64,000 nucleotides of DNA from CAVWGP01 sp963754645 (GTDB lineage Bacteria; Pseudomonadota; Alphaproteobacteria; Bin65): assembly GCA_963754645.1 (NCBI GenBank), contig CAVWGP010000011.1:372001-436000 (forward strand). Direction: 5' to 3'. Under the pieces are notes generated by a model, which worked only from the letters and a program-made list of their open reading frames with translations, was not told the DNA's origin and made no database searches. Both the position numbers and the translations under genes were made by a program. Every line of letters starts with the position of its first letter. Within the stretch, counting starts at the first letter, position 1. Shown here piece after piece: positions 26,756 to 34,703 of this stretch.

Positions 26756-26792
26756 TTGACTTTAATTTGATAATTGTCTAAATATCAAATTA
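26756..26792 (+). promoter_or_regulatory. arsR promoter with perfect 10-bp inverted-repeat operator
   Basis: TTGACT at 26756-26761, 17-bp spacer, TAAATA at 26779-26784, ATG of arsR at 26792 (7 bp after the -10). A perfect inverted repeat TAATTTGATA (26763-26772) / TATCAAATTA (26783-26792) with a 10-bp centre covers the spacer, the -10 and the A of the ATG. This is the expected ArsR operator; a bound repressor would block polymerase directly. No leader of useful length remains, so the transcript is probably leaderless. Confidence 0.8.
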
Positions 26793-27184
26793 TGAACCCA
26801 GCCCAAGCCATAAGCGCCCTGTCCGGCCTCGCCCACGACGCGCGGCTGCAGATATTTCGCCTGCTGGTCCAAGCGGGGCCGGCCGGCCTCGCCGCCGGCG
26901 CCATTGCCGGGCGTCTCGGCATCGTGCCGGCGACGCTGACCTTCCACCTCAATCACCTGCGCCACGCCGGCCTGATCGCCAGCCGGCGCGCCAGCCGTTC
27001 GATCATCTACGCCCCGGACTTCGCCGCGATGAACGGCCTGGTCGCCTATCTCACCGAGAATTGTTGCGGCGGTGGGCAAGCGGCCTGCGCGCCGCAAGCC
27101 GGGTGCGAACCCCAATCCGCCACATGTTCCCCCAACTCAAAGGAGCCCAGCCATGAAACGCCTGCACGCCCACGTCGCCGTTAG
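26792..27184 (+). CDS. arsR: Arsenic-responsive ArsR-family repressor with C-terminal Cys sensor
   Basis: 130-aa winged-helix repressor of the ArsR/SmtB family: LAHDARLQIFRLLVQAG, then the recognition helix region AGRLGIVPATLTFHLNHLRHAGLI and the wing SRRASRSIIYAP. The classical ELCVCD metal site in the recognition helix is absent. Cysteines sit after the wing instead: C91-C92, C99, C105 and C112. This resembles the As(III)/organoarsenical sensors with C-terminal Cys triplets. Its 3' end overlaps arsI by 32 bp. The ATG at 26792 lies on the operator; the TTG 18 bp upstream would fall inside the promoter. Confidence 0.92.
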   Translation: MNPAQAISALSGLAHDARLQIFRLLVQAGPAGLAAGAIAGRLGIVPATLTFHLNHLRHAGLIASRRASRSIIYAPDFAAMNGLVAYLTENCCGGGQAACAPQAGCEPQSATCSPNSKEPSHETPARPRRR

Positions 27185-27617
27185 CGACCTCGACCAATCG
27201 ATCCAATTCTACGCCGCGCTGTTCGGCGCGCCGCCGACGGTGGTGAAACCGGACTACGCGAAATGGATGCTCGACGACCCGCGGGTCAATTTCGCCATTT
27301 CCGCGCGTGGCGGCACCGCGCCCGGCTTGCGCCACCTCGGCGTCCAGGCCGAAACCCAGGCCGAGCTGGCCGAGATCGCGCATCGCCTGCACGCGGCCGG
27401 CGAGGGCCTGCATTTGGAAAAAAACACGAGCTGCTGCTACGCCAAATCGGACAAGGCCTGGGTGTCCGATCCCTCGGGCATTGCCTGGGAAACCTTCTAC
27501 ACCTTTGGCGAGAGCACGACCTATGGCCAGGGGCCGAGTGAGTCCGACATCGCCCCCGCCGCGAAGATCTCGGCGCAAGCGGTCAAGGTCGCAAACAACG
27601 CCGCGTGCTGCGCCTAA
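27153..27617 (+). CDS. arsI: ArsI-type C-As lyase (cadmium-induced-protein CadI family)
   Basis: 154-aa vicinal-oxygen-chelate dioxygenase that breaks the C-As bond of trivalent organoarsenicals such as methylarsenite. The Fe(II) ligands expected from known ArsI are present: His5, His61 (RHLGV), Glu113 (WETFY), and the As-binding Cys pair C94-C95 (NTSCCYAKSDK). A second Cys pair lies at the extreme C-terminus (NNAACCA). ATG 27153 has AAAGGAG upstream (27140s), inside the arsR 3' end. The combination of ArsI with a Cys-rich ArsR points to organoarsenical detoxification. Confidence 0.9.
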   Translation: MKRLHAHVAVSDLDQSIQFYAALFGAPPTVVKPDYAKWMLDDPRVNFAISARGGTAPGLRHLGVQAETQAELAEIAHRLHAAGEGLHLEKNTSCCYAKSDKAWVSDPSGIAWETFYTFGESTTYGQGPSESDIAPAAKISAQAVKVANNAACCA

Positions 27618-27633
27618 GCCGCGACAATACAGC

Positions 27634-27774
27634 GTAGGGGCGGGTCTCCGTCCGACGCTGCCGCCGGTGGCGGACCGCGTCGGCACGCCCTTTGCGTGTC
27701 GGGCGGCAACGGCGACGCCTCGGCGCGATCGATTGTCCAGGCGGAACGAGGGCGGGTCGGAGACCCGCCCCTAC
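27634..27774. repeat. Palindromic intergenic repeat, family C (copy 1)
   Basis: The 311-bp gap between arsI and arsC contains an inverted repeat bounded by GTAGGGGCGGGTCTCCG (from 27634) and CGGAGACCCGCCCCTAC (ending 27774). A second family member bounded by GTAGGGGCG / CGCCCCTAC is at 57613-57694. It splits the ars genes without changing strand; it could attenuate or terminate transcription between arsI and arsC, but no T-tract follows. Nothing else is seen in the gap. Confidence 0.75.
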
Positions 27775-27928
27775 GCCGCGGACACCGGTCAATTTTTGGG
27801 GCCGTTGGTATAAGAGGTGCTTTTGCAAATCCAGCACGAGACGCAGCGCGCAGCGCGCCCCCAACCGCCGTCATCAAACGGTCATCGAAATCGGATCAAG
27901 TGCGCGTGTCAACGAGCGGAACCGATCG

Positions 27929-28429
27929 ATGCCGGCTGAAGGCCGTACTTACAATGTCCTTTTCCTGTGCACGGCCAATTCGGCGCGCAGCATCATGGCC
28001 GAAACTTTGCTGCGCCATTGGGGCCGCGGCCGGTTCGCCGCGTTCAGCGCCGGCTCGCATCCGGGCGGCACGGTGCAGCCGATGGCGCTGGATCTGCTGC
28101 GCTCGCTCAACCTGCCGGTCGAGGGCCTGCGCAGCAAGAGCTGGGATGAGTTCGTGGCGCCGGACGCGCCGGCGATGGATTTCATTTTTACCGTGTGCGA
28201 CCAGGCGGCGGGGGAAACCTGCCCGCTCTGGCCGGGCAAGCCGATGACGGCGCATTGGGGCATTCCCGATCCGGCCGCTGTCGATGGCGGCGAGATCGCG
28301 CGCCGCGATGCCTACCGGGCCGCCCTGCGGCAGCTCGAAAATCGCATCAAGATTTTCGCCGAACTGCGCTTCGAGGCGCTCGACAAGCTTGCGCTCAAGG
28401 CGGCCATCGACCGGGTCGGAAAGACGTGA
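27929..28429 (+). CDS. arsC: Arsenate reductase, low-molecular-weight phosphatase type
   Basis: 166-aa protein reducing arsenate to arsenite (thioredoxin/glutaredoxin-linked LMW-PTP family). The P-loop is LFLCTANSARSIMAE (C-x5-R pattern, Cys at about residue 14), followed by FSAGSHPGGTVQPMALDLL, and FIFTVCDQAAGETCPLWPGKP with the second redox Cys (about 90) and a further Cys (about 97). Start ATG 27929; the upstream in-frame extension into the repeat is not coding. Its TGA overlaps a GTG that likely begins the aquaporin gene. Confidence 0.92.
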   Translation: MPAEGRTYNVLFLCTANSARSIMAETLLRHWGRGRFAAFSAGSHPGGTVQPMALDLLRSLNLPVEGLRSKSWDEFVAPDAPAMDFIFTVCDQAAGETCPLWPGKPMTAHWGIPDPAAVDGGEIARRDAYRAALRQLENRIKIFAELRFEALDKLALKAAIDRVGKT

Positions 28430-29137
28430 GCTTCGCGTCTCGCGCCGCGCGCCGCCGGCGAAGCGATCGGCACGGCGTTCCTGCTCATGGCCGTGATCGG
28501 CTCGGGCATCATGGCCGAGCGGCTGGCCGGCGGCAACGCGGCGCTGGCGCTGCTCGCCAATACGCTGGCCACCGCGGCGGCCCTCGTCGTCTTGATCGTC
28601 TGCCTCGGCCCGATTTCGGGCGCGCATTTCAATCCCGCCGTGACCGCCGTGTTCGTGCTGCGGCGCGAGCTCGCAATGCGCGACGGCGCCGCTTATGCCG
28701 GCGCGCAGATCGCCGGCGCCATTGCCGGCGCCTGGCTCGCCCATGCCATGTTCGACGAGCGCATCTTCATGCTCGGCACCAAGGATCGCGCCGGCTGGCC
28801 GCTGCTGTTGAGCGAGTTCGTCGCCAGTTTCGCGCTGGTGGCGACCATTCTGCTGTCGATGCGGTTCCGCCCCGCGGCGACGCCCGTCCTTGTCGCCAGC
28901 ACGATCGCGGCGGCCTACTGGTTCACCGCCTCGACCTCCTTCGCCAATCCGGCGGCGACGATCGCGCGCGCCTTGTCCGATACTTTCGCCGGCATCCGGC
29001 TCGCGGACGTGCCGGGCTTCATCGCGGCGCAGGCGCTCGGCGCCGGCGTGGCGGCGGCGCTGTGCGCCGCTTGGACGGCGCTGCCGGCCGGCGACGCGGC
29101 GGCTACAAATCCAGCACCTCGCGCAACGCCGCGGTGA
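28426..29137 (+). CDS. AqpS-like aquaglyceroporin of the ars operon (frame change near start)
   Basis: MIP-family channel, likely the arsenite exit pore as in rhizobial AqpS. Both NPA boxes are present: GAHFNPAVTAVF and STSFANPAATIARALSDTFAGI. The conserved N-terminal text AAGEAIGTAFLLMAVIGSGIMAERLAGGN continues upstream of the first in-frame ATG (28487) with no start codon before a stop at 28427. A GTG at 28426 overlapping the arsC stop (GTGA) would give MSFASR and join this text if one base is restored around 28440, so I place the start there. Its last 35 bp overlap the minus-strand MazF-type gene. Confidence 0.85.
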
Positions 29138-29447
29138 GCGCAATGCTTTCGGCGGCCGAGATGCGGCCGATCAGCTCGGTCAACAGGGCCTTGTCGACGG
29201 CAACGACCTGCGAGGCATTTGCGACGGAGGGCCGTTTCAATCCCGCGCCGGCGCTTCGGATCGTTGCCGTGCCGCGCAAGTTTTCAAGCGCGAGATTCGT
29301 CGTCAGCGGCACGGCCACGACCGTTGCGATGCGCGAGCGATTGAAGGCATCGTTCGATACGACGATCGCCGGCCGTCGATATCCTGGCCCGGAGCCGGCC
29401 GGATCTTCGAAATCGACCCACCAGACCTCGCCGCGCGCCGGATTCAT
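29103..29447 (-). CDS. MazF/PemK-type endoribonuclease toxin
   Basis: 114-aa PemK/MazF-fold toxin: MNPARGEVWWVDFEDPAGSGPGYRRPAIVVSND is the classical start (GEVWWVDF and RRPAIVVS), then VVAVPLTTNLAL, a conserved Ser/Thr region, and ANASQVVAVDKALLTELIGRIS. Cleaves RNA at specific sites when free. Start ATG 29447 overlaps the antitoxin stop at 29444 (ATGA). Converges with, and overlaps, the aquaporin gene. Confidence 0.92.
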   Translation of the reverse strand: MNPARGEVWWVDFEDPAGSGPGYRRPAIVVSNDAFNRSRIATVVAVPLTTNLALENLRGTATIRSAGAGLKRPSVANASQVVAVDKALLTELIGRISAAESIALTAALREVLDL

Positions 29448-29683
29448 TCGGCGCGCTTGAACGCCTTGCGCGCCGCGGCGCGCAAGCCGGGGTCGAGCCT
29501 CGAATCGACCCCGCCCGGCCCATAGACGGCGTCGAGTTCCTCGGTGATGGCGCGCGCCTCATGGCGCTTGACCAGGTCGGCGACGGCCCGGGCGTATAGG
29601 GCGCTCCTCGACGTGCCCAGGCGCTTTCTCAGCTTCTCCGCCGCCGCAAACACGGGCTTGGGGATGGATATGGCCGTTTTCAT
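29444..29683 (-). CDS. Ribbon-helix-helix antitoxin of the MazF-type toxin
   Basis: 79-aa protein starting MKTAISIPKPVFAAAEKLRKRLGTSRSALYARAVADLVKRH, a ribbon-helix-helix DNA-binding domain as in MazE9/PemI-like antitoxins, followed by an acidic C-terminal stretch (TEELDAVYGPGGVDSRLD) that would wrap the toxin. ATG 29683. It is the first gene of the pair and has a perfect palindrome in its promoter (29691-29708), as expected for autoregulation. Confidence 0.9.
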   Translation of the reverse strand: MKTAISIPKPVFAAAEKLRKRLGTSRSALYARAVADLVKRHEARAITEELDAVYGPGGVDSRLDPGLRAAARKAFKRAE

Positions 29684-29689
29684 ACTTTG

Positions 29690-29718
29690 AGTATAACCAA
29701 TGTTATACCCAGGTTCAA
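29690..29718 (-). promoter_or_regulatory. Promoter and operator of the MazEF-type pair
   Basis: On the minus strand TTGAAC, 17-bp spacer, TATACT, ending 6 bp before the antitoxin ATG at 29683. The palindrome GTATAACCAATGTTATAC (29691-29708; 7-bp arms, 4-bp centre) overlaps the -10 box. A repressor bound here would shut the promoter; the mRNA is predicted to start at or next to the ATG. The -35 overlaps the stop of the YnfA-like gene. Confidence 0.75.
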
Positions 29719-30044
29719 GCCGCCCTCGGCCCGAACAGAATGAGGCCGGTGCCGGCGAGGCAGAGGGCGGCGCCGGCCAGGTCCCAGCGGTCGGGCGGCG
29801 CGCGCTCGACGAGCCAGAGCCAGAGCAGCGACGCGGCGATGTAGACTCCGCCATAAGCGGCATAGGCGCGGCCGGCGAAGACGCTGTCGATGCGCGTCAG
29901 CAGGAAGGCGAAGAGCACGAGCGCCGCCAGGCCGGGCACCAGCCACCACGCCGAGCGCCCCAGCCGCAACCACGCCCACACCGCATAGCAGCCGCCGATC
30001 TCGGCGAGCGCCGCGAGGGCGTAAATCGCATAGGCGCGCGGCAC
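29715..30044 (-). CDS. YnfA-family small membrane protein
   Basis: 109-aa protein with four membrane segments: YAIYALAALAEIGGCYAVWAWL, WWLVPGLAALVLFAFLLT, AYAAYGGVYIAASLLWLWLV, LAGAALCLAGTGLILF. Length and motifs match the UPF0060/YnfA family (small-multidrug-resistance-like fold). GTG start at 30044, 4 bp after the stop of the DUF255 gene, so probably the second gene of that transcript. Role unknown; sometimes linked to small-molecule efflux. Confidence 0.9.
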   Translation of the reverse strand: MPRAYAIYALAALAEIGGCYAVWAWLRLGRSAWWLVPGLAALVLFAFLLTRIDSVFAGRAYAAYGGVYIAASLLWLWLVERAPPDRWDLAGAALCLAGTGLILFGPRAA

Positions 30045-30048
30045 CGGC

Positions 30049-32094
30049 TCACGCCGCCGGTTTGGCCAGCGCCGCTTCGAGTTCGGCGGGATCGGCGATC
30101 GGCAGCGAGCACACCGGGCCGCGGCACACATAGGCGGCGGGCGCGCCGCCGGGCGCGATCTTGCCTTGCGCCGGATGGAAGGCGGGCAGCGCCGCCGTGT
30201 CGTGGACGCGCTGGAACACCAGATTGGGTTCGGGCGCGCGATAGGCGGCGCGGCGCAGCGCCTCGGCGCGCGCATCGCCGGCGGCACCCGCAACCACGAC
30301 TTGCACCGCGTTGTCGAGCAGTTCCTGCCCGGCGAGCAGCACGGGCATGGCGAGCGCGTGGCGTTCGAGCTCGCCGGTGAAGGCGGCGATCGATCGCTCG
30401 GCGCGCGCGCGGTAATCGGCCTGGCCGGTGAGATAATAGAGCCGCGCCAGCGCATGGACGAGCAAGCCGTTGCCCGAGGGCGTCGCGTGATCGTGCACGT
30501 GCTTGTGGCGCAGGATCACGTCGGTGACATCGTCGGCCGAGAGGAAATAGCCGCCGCGCTCATCGTCCTTGTAATGCCGGTCGAGCACGGCGAGCCAGGC
30601 TTCGGCCTGGGCGAGAAACGCGGCGTCGCCCGCCGCCTCGAACAGCGCCAGCGCGGCGCGGATCATGGAAGCGTAATCGTCGGCGGTGGCGGGATGCGCC
30701 AGGCGGCCGCTGCAGAAACTGTGCTTGAGGCGGCCGTTCGCGCTCATGCCGTCGCGCACGAAGGCGAAGGCGGCGCGCGCCGCGTCGAGCCATTCCGGCT
30801 TGTCGAACGCGACCGCCGCGCGCGCCAGCGCCGCGATCAGCAAGCCGTTCCAATCGGCCAGCACCTTGTCGTCGAGCCCGGGGCGGATGCGCGGCGCGCG
30901 CGCTTCGAACAGTTTCGCGCGGCAGCGCGCCAGCATCGCCTCGCCGGCGGCGTCGAGCCGCTTGGTCGCGCGCCGCCGGTTCAAGATCGTGTGGCCTTCC
31001 CAATTGCCGCCCGGCGTCACGTCGTAGGCGCGCTTGAACGCGGCCGCGTCGGCGCCGAGGACTTGGTCGATCTCGCCGGCGGTCCAGACATAGAACTTGC
31101 CTTCCTCGCCCTCGCTGTCGGCGTCGAGCGTGCCGGCGAAACCGCCGCCCGGCAGGCGCATTTCGCGCAACAGCCAATCCACGGTTTCCGCCGCGCGTTC
31201 GGCATAGAGCGGCGCGCGCGTCGCCTGCCAGGCCGAGGTCAGCCAGTCGACGAGCTGGGCGTTGTCGTAGAGCATTTTCTCGAAATGCGGCGCCAGCCAG
31301 AACTGGTCGGTCGAATAGCGCGCGAAGCCGCCGCCGAGATGATCGTAGATGCCGCCGTCGCACATGCGGTCGAGCGAGACCAGCACCGCGCGCTTCATCT
31401 CCGCGTCGCCGGTGCGCAGCGCCACGCGCCACAGCAGGTCGAACACCGAGCATTGCGGAAACTTGGGCGCGCCGGCGAGCCCGCCATGCACCATGTCGAC
31501 AGTGCCGAGGAAATGCCGCGCCACGCGCTCGATCGCGGCGGCGGGAACGGCGGCGCCCGGAATCGTTGCGCGCCAGCTTGGCGAGCGCCTCGCCCAGCGC
31601 CGTGACGTTCGACTGGATCTTGTCGCGCTCGTTGCCGTAGAGCTCGGCGAGCCGCGCCAGCACGCGCTTGAAGCCCGGCCGTGCCGTAGCGGTCCTCGGG
31701 CGGAAAATAGGTGCCGCCCCAGAACGGCTCGCGCGCCGCCGTCAGGAACATGGTGAGCGGCCAGCCGCCCTGCTCGCCGAGCAGGGCCAGCGCGTTCTGG
31801 TAGATCGCGTCGACATCGGGCCGCTCCTCGCGGTCGACCTTGATGTTGACGAACAGGCGGTTCATCAGCGCCGCCGTCTCGTCGTCCTCGAAGCTCTCAT
31901 GCGCCATGACGTGGCACCAATGGCACGCCGCGTAGCCGACCGAGAGCAGGATCGGCTTGCCCTCGGCCTTGGCGCGCGCGAAGGCGGCCTCGCCCCAGGG
32001 CAGCCAATGCACCGGATTGTCCTTGTGCTGCCGGAGATAGGGGCTGGTCTCGCCGCCGAGACGGTTGCCGTGCGCGATCGCTGTCGAGGGTCAT
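30049..32094 (-). CDS. DUF255 / thioredoxin-domain protein (YyaL, SPATA20-like), three frame changes
   Basis: Long protein of the DUF255 family: an N-terminal thioredoxin-like domain and a C-terminal (alpha/alpha)6 barrel similar to glycan epimerases. Start ATG 32094. Pieces in order: GNRLGGETSPYLRQHKDNP, VHWLPWGEAAFARAKAEGKP and YAACHWCHVMAHESFED (CxxC motif), GGWPLTMFLTAAREPFWGGTYFPPED, LARLAELYGNERDKIQSNV, VDMVHGGLAGAPKFPQ, HFEKMLYDNAQL and, to the stop at 30049, PVCSLPIADPAELEAALA. Frame changes lie near 32075, 31680 and 31565. Total of about 680 residues matches the family. Conserved text resumes exactly after each change, so consensus errors are likely. Function unknown; proposed as redox-linked. 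Confidence 0.85.
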
Positions 32095-32168
32095 GAGCCG
32101 GGATTGCCGCTGCCGGAAGGGCCGCGCTTGATATAGACTGCGGCACGGGGCGAGGCGAGGGGCGCTTG

Positions 32169-32324
32169 ATGCGGACCACCATCGAAATAGACGATCAGCT
32201 GATGAAGTCGGCAAAACGGGCGACCGGGCTAACGTCGAAAAAGGCAACGGTCGAAGCTGCCTTACGCCTGTTGATCAAGCTGCGCCGCCGCGCGGCACGC
32301 GCGGCTCCAGGGAGGCTGAGATGA
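32169..32324 (+). CDS. VapB-type antitoxin, short and without a vapC partner
   Basis: 51-aa reading frame: MRTTIEIDDQLMKSAKRATG, LTSKKATVEAALRLLIKLRRRAA, then a stop. The first 40 residues match the ribbon-helix-helix start of VapB antitoxins of the MRTTIDIDD-type. The C-terminal toxin-binding segment expected after LRRQAEI is missing, replaced by RAAPGRLR. Its stop overlaps the ATG of the quinone oxidoreductase (ATGA, 32321-32324), and no PIN gene follows. Either a remnant whose vapC was lost when the oxidoreductase was joined, or an orphan regulator. ATG 32169. Confidence 0.7.
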   Translation: MRTTIEIDDQLMKSAKRATGLTSKKATVEAALRLLIKLRRRAARAAPGRLR

Positions 32325-33313
32325 AACACGTGACACTCCCGCGCTACGGCGGGCCCGAGGTTCTCACCATCGCCGAGGCGCCGGTGCCCGAGCCCGCGGG
32401 CGAGCAGCTTCTCGTGCGCGTGCGCGCCATCGGCATCAACCGCGCCGATTGCATGCAGCGCCAGGGCCTCTATCCGATGCCGCCCGGCATCGGCGACATT
32501 CCCGGCATCGAGATCGCGGGCGAGGTCGCCGCCATCGGCCCCGCCGTCACGCGGCACCGCGCCGGCGACCGCGTCTTCGGCCTCGTCGCCGAGGGCGGCT
32601 ATGCCGAATACGCGCTGATGGACCAGGGCTTGGCGGTGCCGGTGCCGAAGCAATGGGGTTTCGTCGAAGGCGCCGCGGTGATCGAGGCCTATTGCACGGC
32701 GGGCGAATGCCTGTTCCACCTCGCCGGCGCGAAACCCGGCGAAACGGTTTTGATCCATGCCGGCGGCAGCGGCGTCGGCACGGCGGCGGTGCAGATGGCG
32801 CGCCACGCCGGCTGCCAGGTTTTGTTCACCGCCGGCTCGCCCGGCAAGATCGAAAAAATTCGCGCGCTCGGCGGCGACGCCGGCACGCCGGTCGGGATCA
32901 ATTACAAGACCCATGATTTCGTCGAGGAAGGGTTCCGCGCCACCGCCGGCGCCGGCGCCGACGTCATCCTCGATTTCATCGGCGGCGACTACCTGCGGCG
33001 CAACATCGCCCTGCTGAAGGAGCACGGCCGCGTGATCCTGATCGGCGTGCTCGGCGAGGCCGAGGCGAGCTTCGACATCCGCCCGATGTTCCGGAAGCGC
33101 CTGACCATCCGCGGCTTCACCTTGCGCGCCCAACCGATGGCGGAAAAACGCGCCGTCGTCGGCCGCTTCGCCGAGCGCTGGCTGCCACTTTTGGTTGCCG
33201 GCGCCGTCAAGCCCGTGATCCACGCGACGCTGCCCTTCGCCCAAATCCGCCGCGCCCACGAAATCATGGAAGCCAACGAGAATTTCGGCAAGATCGTGGT
33301 GACGGTGGAATAG
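32321..33313 (+). CDS. NAD(P)H:quinone oxidoreductase, PIG3-like
   Basis: 330-aa zinc-free MDR protein of the PIG3/TP53I3-like branch: MKHVTLPRYGGPEVLTIAEAPVPEP, INRADCMQRQGLYPMPPGIGDIPGIEIAGEVAAIG, nucleotide loop VLIHAGGSGVGTAAVQMARHAG, RKRLTIRGFTLRAQPMAEKRAVV, ending AHEIMEANENFGKIVVTVE. ATG 32321 with GGGAGG upstream, overlapping the vapB-like stop. A second copy of its last 20 codons lies 1.1 kb downstream at 34399-34473, beyond the ParS-RES pair. Confidence 0.93.
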   Translation: MKHVTLPRYGGPEVLTIAEAPVPEPAGEQLLVRVRAIGINRADCMQRQGLYPMPPGIGDIPGIEIAGEVAAIGPAVTRHRAGDRVFGLVAEGGYAEYALMDQGLAVPVPKQWGFVEGAAVIEAYCTAGECLFHLAGAKPGETVLIHAGGSGVGTAAVQMARHAGCQVLFTAGSPGKIEKIRALGGDAGTPVGINYKTHDFVEEGFRATAGAGADVILDFIGGDYLRRNIALLKEHGRVILIGVLGEAEASFDIRPMFRKRLTIRGFTLRAQPMAEKRAVVGRFAERWLPLLVAGAVKPVIHATLPFAQIRRAHEIMEANENFGKIVVTVE

Positions 33314-33352
33314 GGGAAGCGGAGCGCCGCGCGCGCACGCGAACCACGGGGC

Positions 33353-33381
33353 TTGATATCGGCCCTGTCATATGTCATATT
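33353..33381 (+). promoter_or_regulatory. Candidate promoter of the ParS-RES pair
   Basis: TTGATA (33353-33358), 17-bp spacer, CATATT (33376-33381). The GTG of the antitoxin follows 27 bp later with GACGGAGAG as ribosome binding site. The direct repeat GTCATAT GTCATAT (33367-33380) over the -10 may be an operator. Confidence 0.4.
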
Positions 33382-33408
33382 TTTGGCGACAGTTGACGGA
33401 GAGCGGTC

Positions 33409-33888
33409 GTGGCCGAGGCAAGCGCGGGCAATGGCACAGAAATCGTCGCGACCCGGCGGGTCATCGACCTGCTCGGCGGCAAGAGCGTCTTGCGGCTCGA
33501 CGTAAGGCGGCCGCTCGACGCCCACGACCTGGTGCGGCGCGGACTTCCCAACAAGGCGCTGATGCATCTCGTCGGCAGGCTGCGCCGCCTGAGCCGGCCG
33601 GACACGTTCGAGAAATCCTTCGGCATGAGTCTGCGCACATTCCAGCGCCACAAGGTGACGCCGGCGCGGCGGCTGAGCCCGGAGCAAAGCGCCTGCGCTT
33701 GGACGCTGGCCGAAATCCTGGCCAAGGCAAGTGCCGTGTTCGGATCGGAGGACGAAGCGGAGCAGTGGCTGTTACGGCCGGCCATGGGTCTCGACGGAAG
33801 GCAGCCGATCGACCTCCTGGCGACGCCGTCCGGCGTGAAGCTGGTCGAGGATTTCTTGATCCGCCTTGAGCACGGCGTTTACACGTGA
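33409..33888 (+). CDS. ParS/Xre-MbcA-type antitoxin (DUF2384)
   Basis: 159-aa antitoxin of the RES/Xre (MbcTA-like) toxin-antitoxin class. The N-terminal half has an Xre-like helical region (HDLVRRGLPNKALMHLVGRL, MSLRTFQRHK, a recognition-helix-like segment), and the C-terminal half is DUF2384: WTLAEILAKASAVFGSEDEAEQWLLRPAMGLDGRQPIDLLATPSGVKLVEDFLIRLEHGVYT, the hallmark of antitoxins that plug RES toxins. GTG start at 33409. Its TGA overlaps the GTG of the RES gene (GTGA at 33885). Confidence 0.93.
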   Translation: MAEASAGNGTEIVATRRVIDLLGGKSVLRLDVRRPLDAHDLVRRGLPNKALMHLVGRLRRLSRPDTFEKSFGMSLRTFQRHKVTPARRLSPEQSACAWTLAEILAKASAVFGSEDEAEQWLLRPAMGLDGRQPIDLLATPSGVKLVEDFLIRLEHGVYT

Positions 33889-34403
33889 CGCCGCTTCCGG
33901 CGCCGCTTGGCGGCGGCCGGCGCGAGGCCGGCGCGTTGGTGGCGTGGCGGCTCGACAAGGACATCTACCGCGCGACCTGGGATCGCGGCGAAGGCGCCTA
34001 TCTCGCGGGCGGGCGCTGGAACAGCAAGGGCATCCGCGCCGTGTATTGCTCGATCGATCCGGCGGCGGCGATTCTCGAGGTCGCGGTGCACAAGGGATTC
34101 GAAGCACTCGATACGGTTCCGCATGTGCTGACCGCGATAACGATCGCCGATCCGGCCGCGGTTCACGTCGTCGATCCGGGCGCGGTCCCCAATGCCCGCT
34201 GGCTGCAAGCCGGCTCGCCCAGCGGCGGGCAGCAGAGTTTCGGCGACGCCTTGCTCGCCCGGCACAAATTCGTCGTCGTGCCAAGCGTGGTCTCGTCCCA
34301 TAGCTGGAACCTGATTTTCATCGGCGCGGCCGCGGCCGGGCTTTATGCGGTTCGCCTGCAGGAGCGCTTCGCGCTCGACACGCGGCTTCACCCGCCGCGT
34401 TGA
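33885..34403 (+). CDS. RES-domain toxin (NAD+-targeting)
   Basis: 172-aa RES toxin. The three name-giving residues can be placed: Arg in AWRLDKDIYRATW or GGRWNSKG, Glu in AAAILEVAVHKG, Ser in PSVVSSHSWNLIF. Known RES toxins of this family degrade NAD+ by hydrolysis or phosphorolysis. The order antitoxin-toxin with GTGA coupling is standard. GTG start at 33885. Immediately followed by a duplicated 3' end of the quinone oxidoreductase gene that precedes the pair. Confidence 0.93.
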   Translation: MTPLPAPLGGGRREAGALVAWRLDKDIYRATWDRGEGAYLAGGRWNSKGIRAVYCSIDPAAAILEVAVHKGFEALDTVPHVLTAITIADPAAVHVVDPGAVPNARWLQAGSPSGGQQSFGDALLARHKFVVVPSVVSSHSWNLIFIGAAAAGLYAVRLQERFALDTRLHPPR

Positions 34404-34473
34404 ACGCGTACACGCAATGATGGAAGCCGACGAGAATTTCGGCAAGCTCGCGGTGACGGTGACGATGGCGTGA
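34399..34473 (+). pseudogene. Duplicated 3' end of the upstream quinone oxidoreductase gene
   Basis: Reads VERVHAMMEADENFGKLAVT(VTMA) then TGA. It aligns with the last codons of the 32321-33313 gene (AHEIMEANENFGKIVVTV); at DNA level ATGGAAGCC, GACGAGAATTTCGGCAAG and GTGACGGTG are shared or nearly so between 33267-33308 and 34420-34461. It is a 3'-terminal scrap with no promoter or start, separated from the full gene by exactly the ParS-RES pair. From 34474 to 34703 nothing codable is seen. Confidence 0.75.
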
Positions 34474-34703
34474 GGCAGGGCGTGGCCACGGTGCCGTTGC
34501 CGACAATGCGCGCAACGCGCCGCGTAGGGGCCGCGGCGGCTGGGCGCGCGATCGGGCGGGGATGAGGGCGAGGGGCTGTGTGTCATATCAATGCCAAAAA
34601 TCATTCGTCACTTCAACTAGAGCGGCGTGCCTGACACGTCATTGTAAGCGCAAATTTCAAAGTTTATTCTTGTCGTCTACAATGCGGGTTCTATGCTCTT
34701 GTA

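Noticed and set aside
27692..27928. N-terminal extension of arsC
   Set aside because: Lies in the family C repeat; LMW-type arsenate reductases begin close to the P-loop, matching ATG 27929.
34474..34703. Possible coding remnant between the RES pair and HerA
   Set aside because: No frame shows recognisable protein text; composition changes toward lower GC from about 34580 but no gene can be supported.
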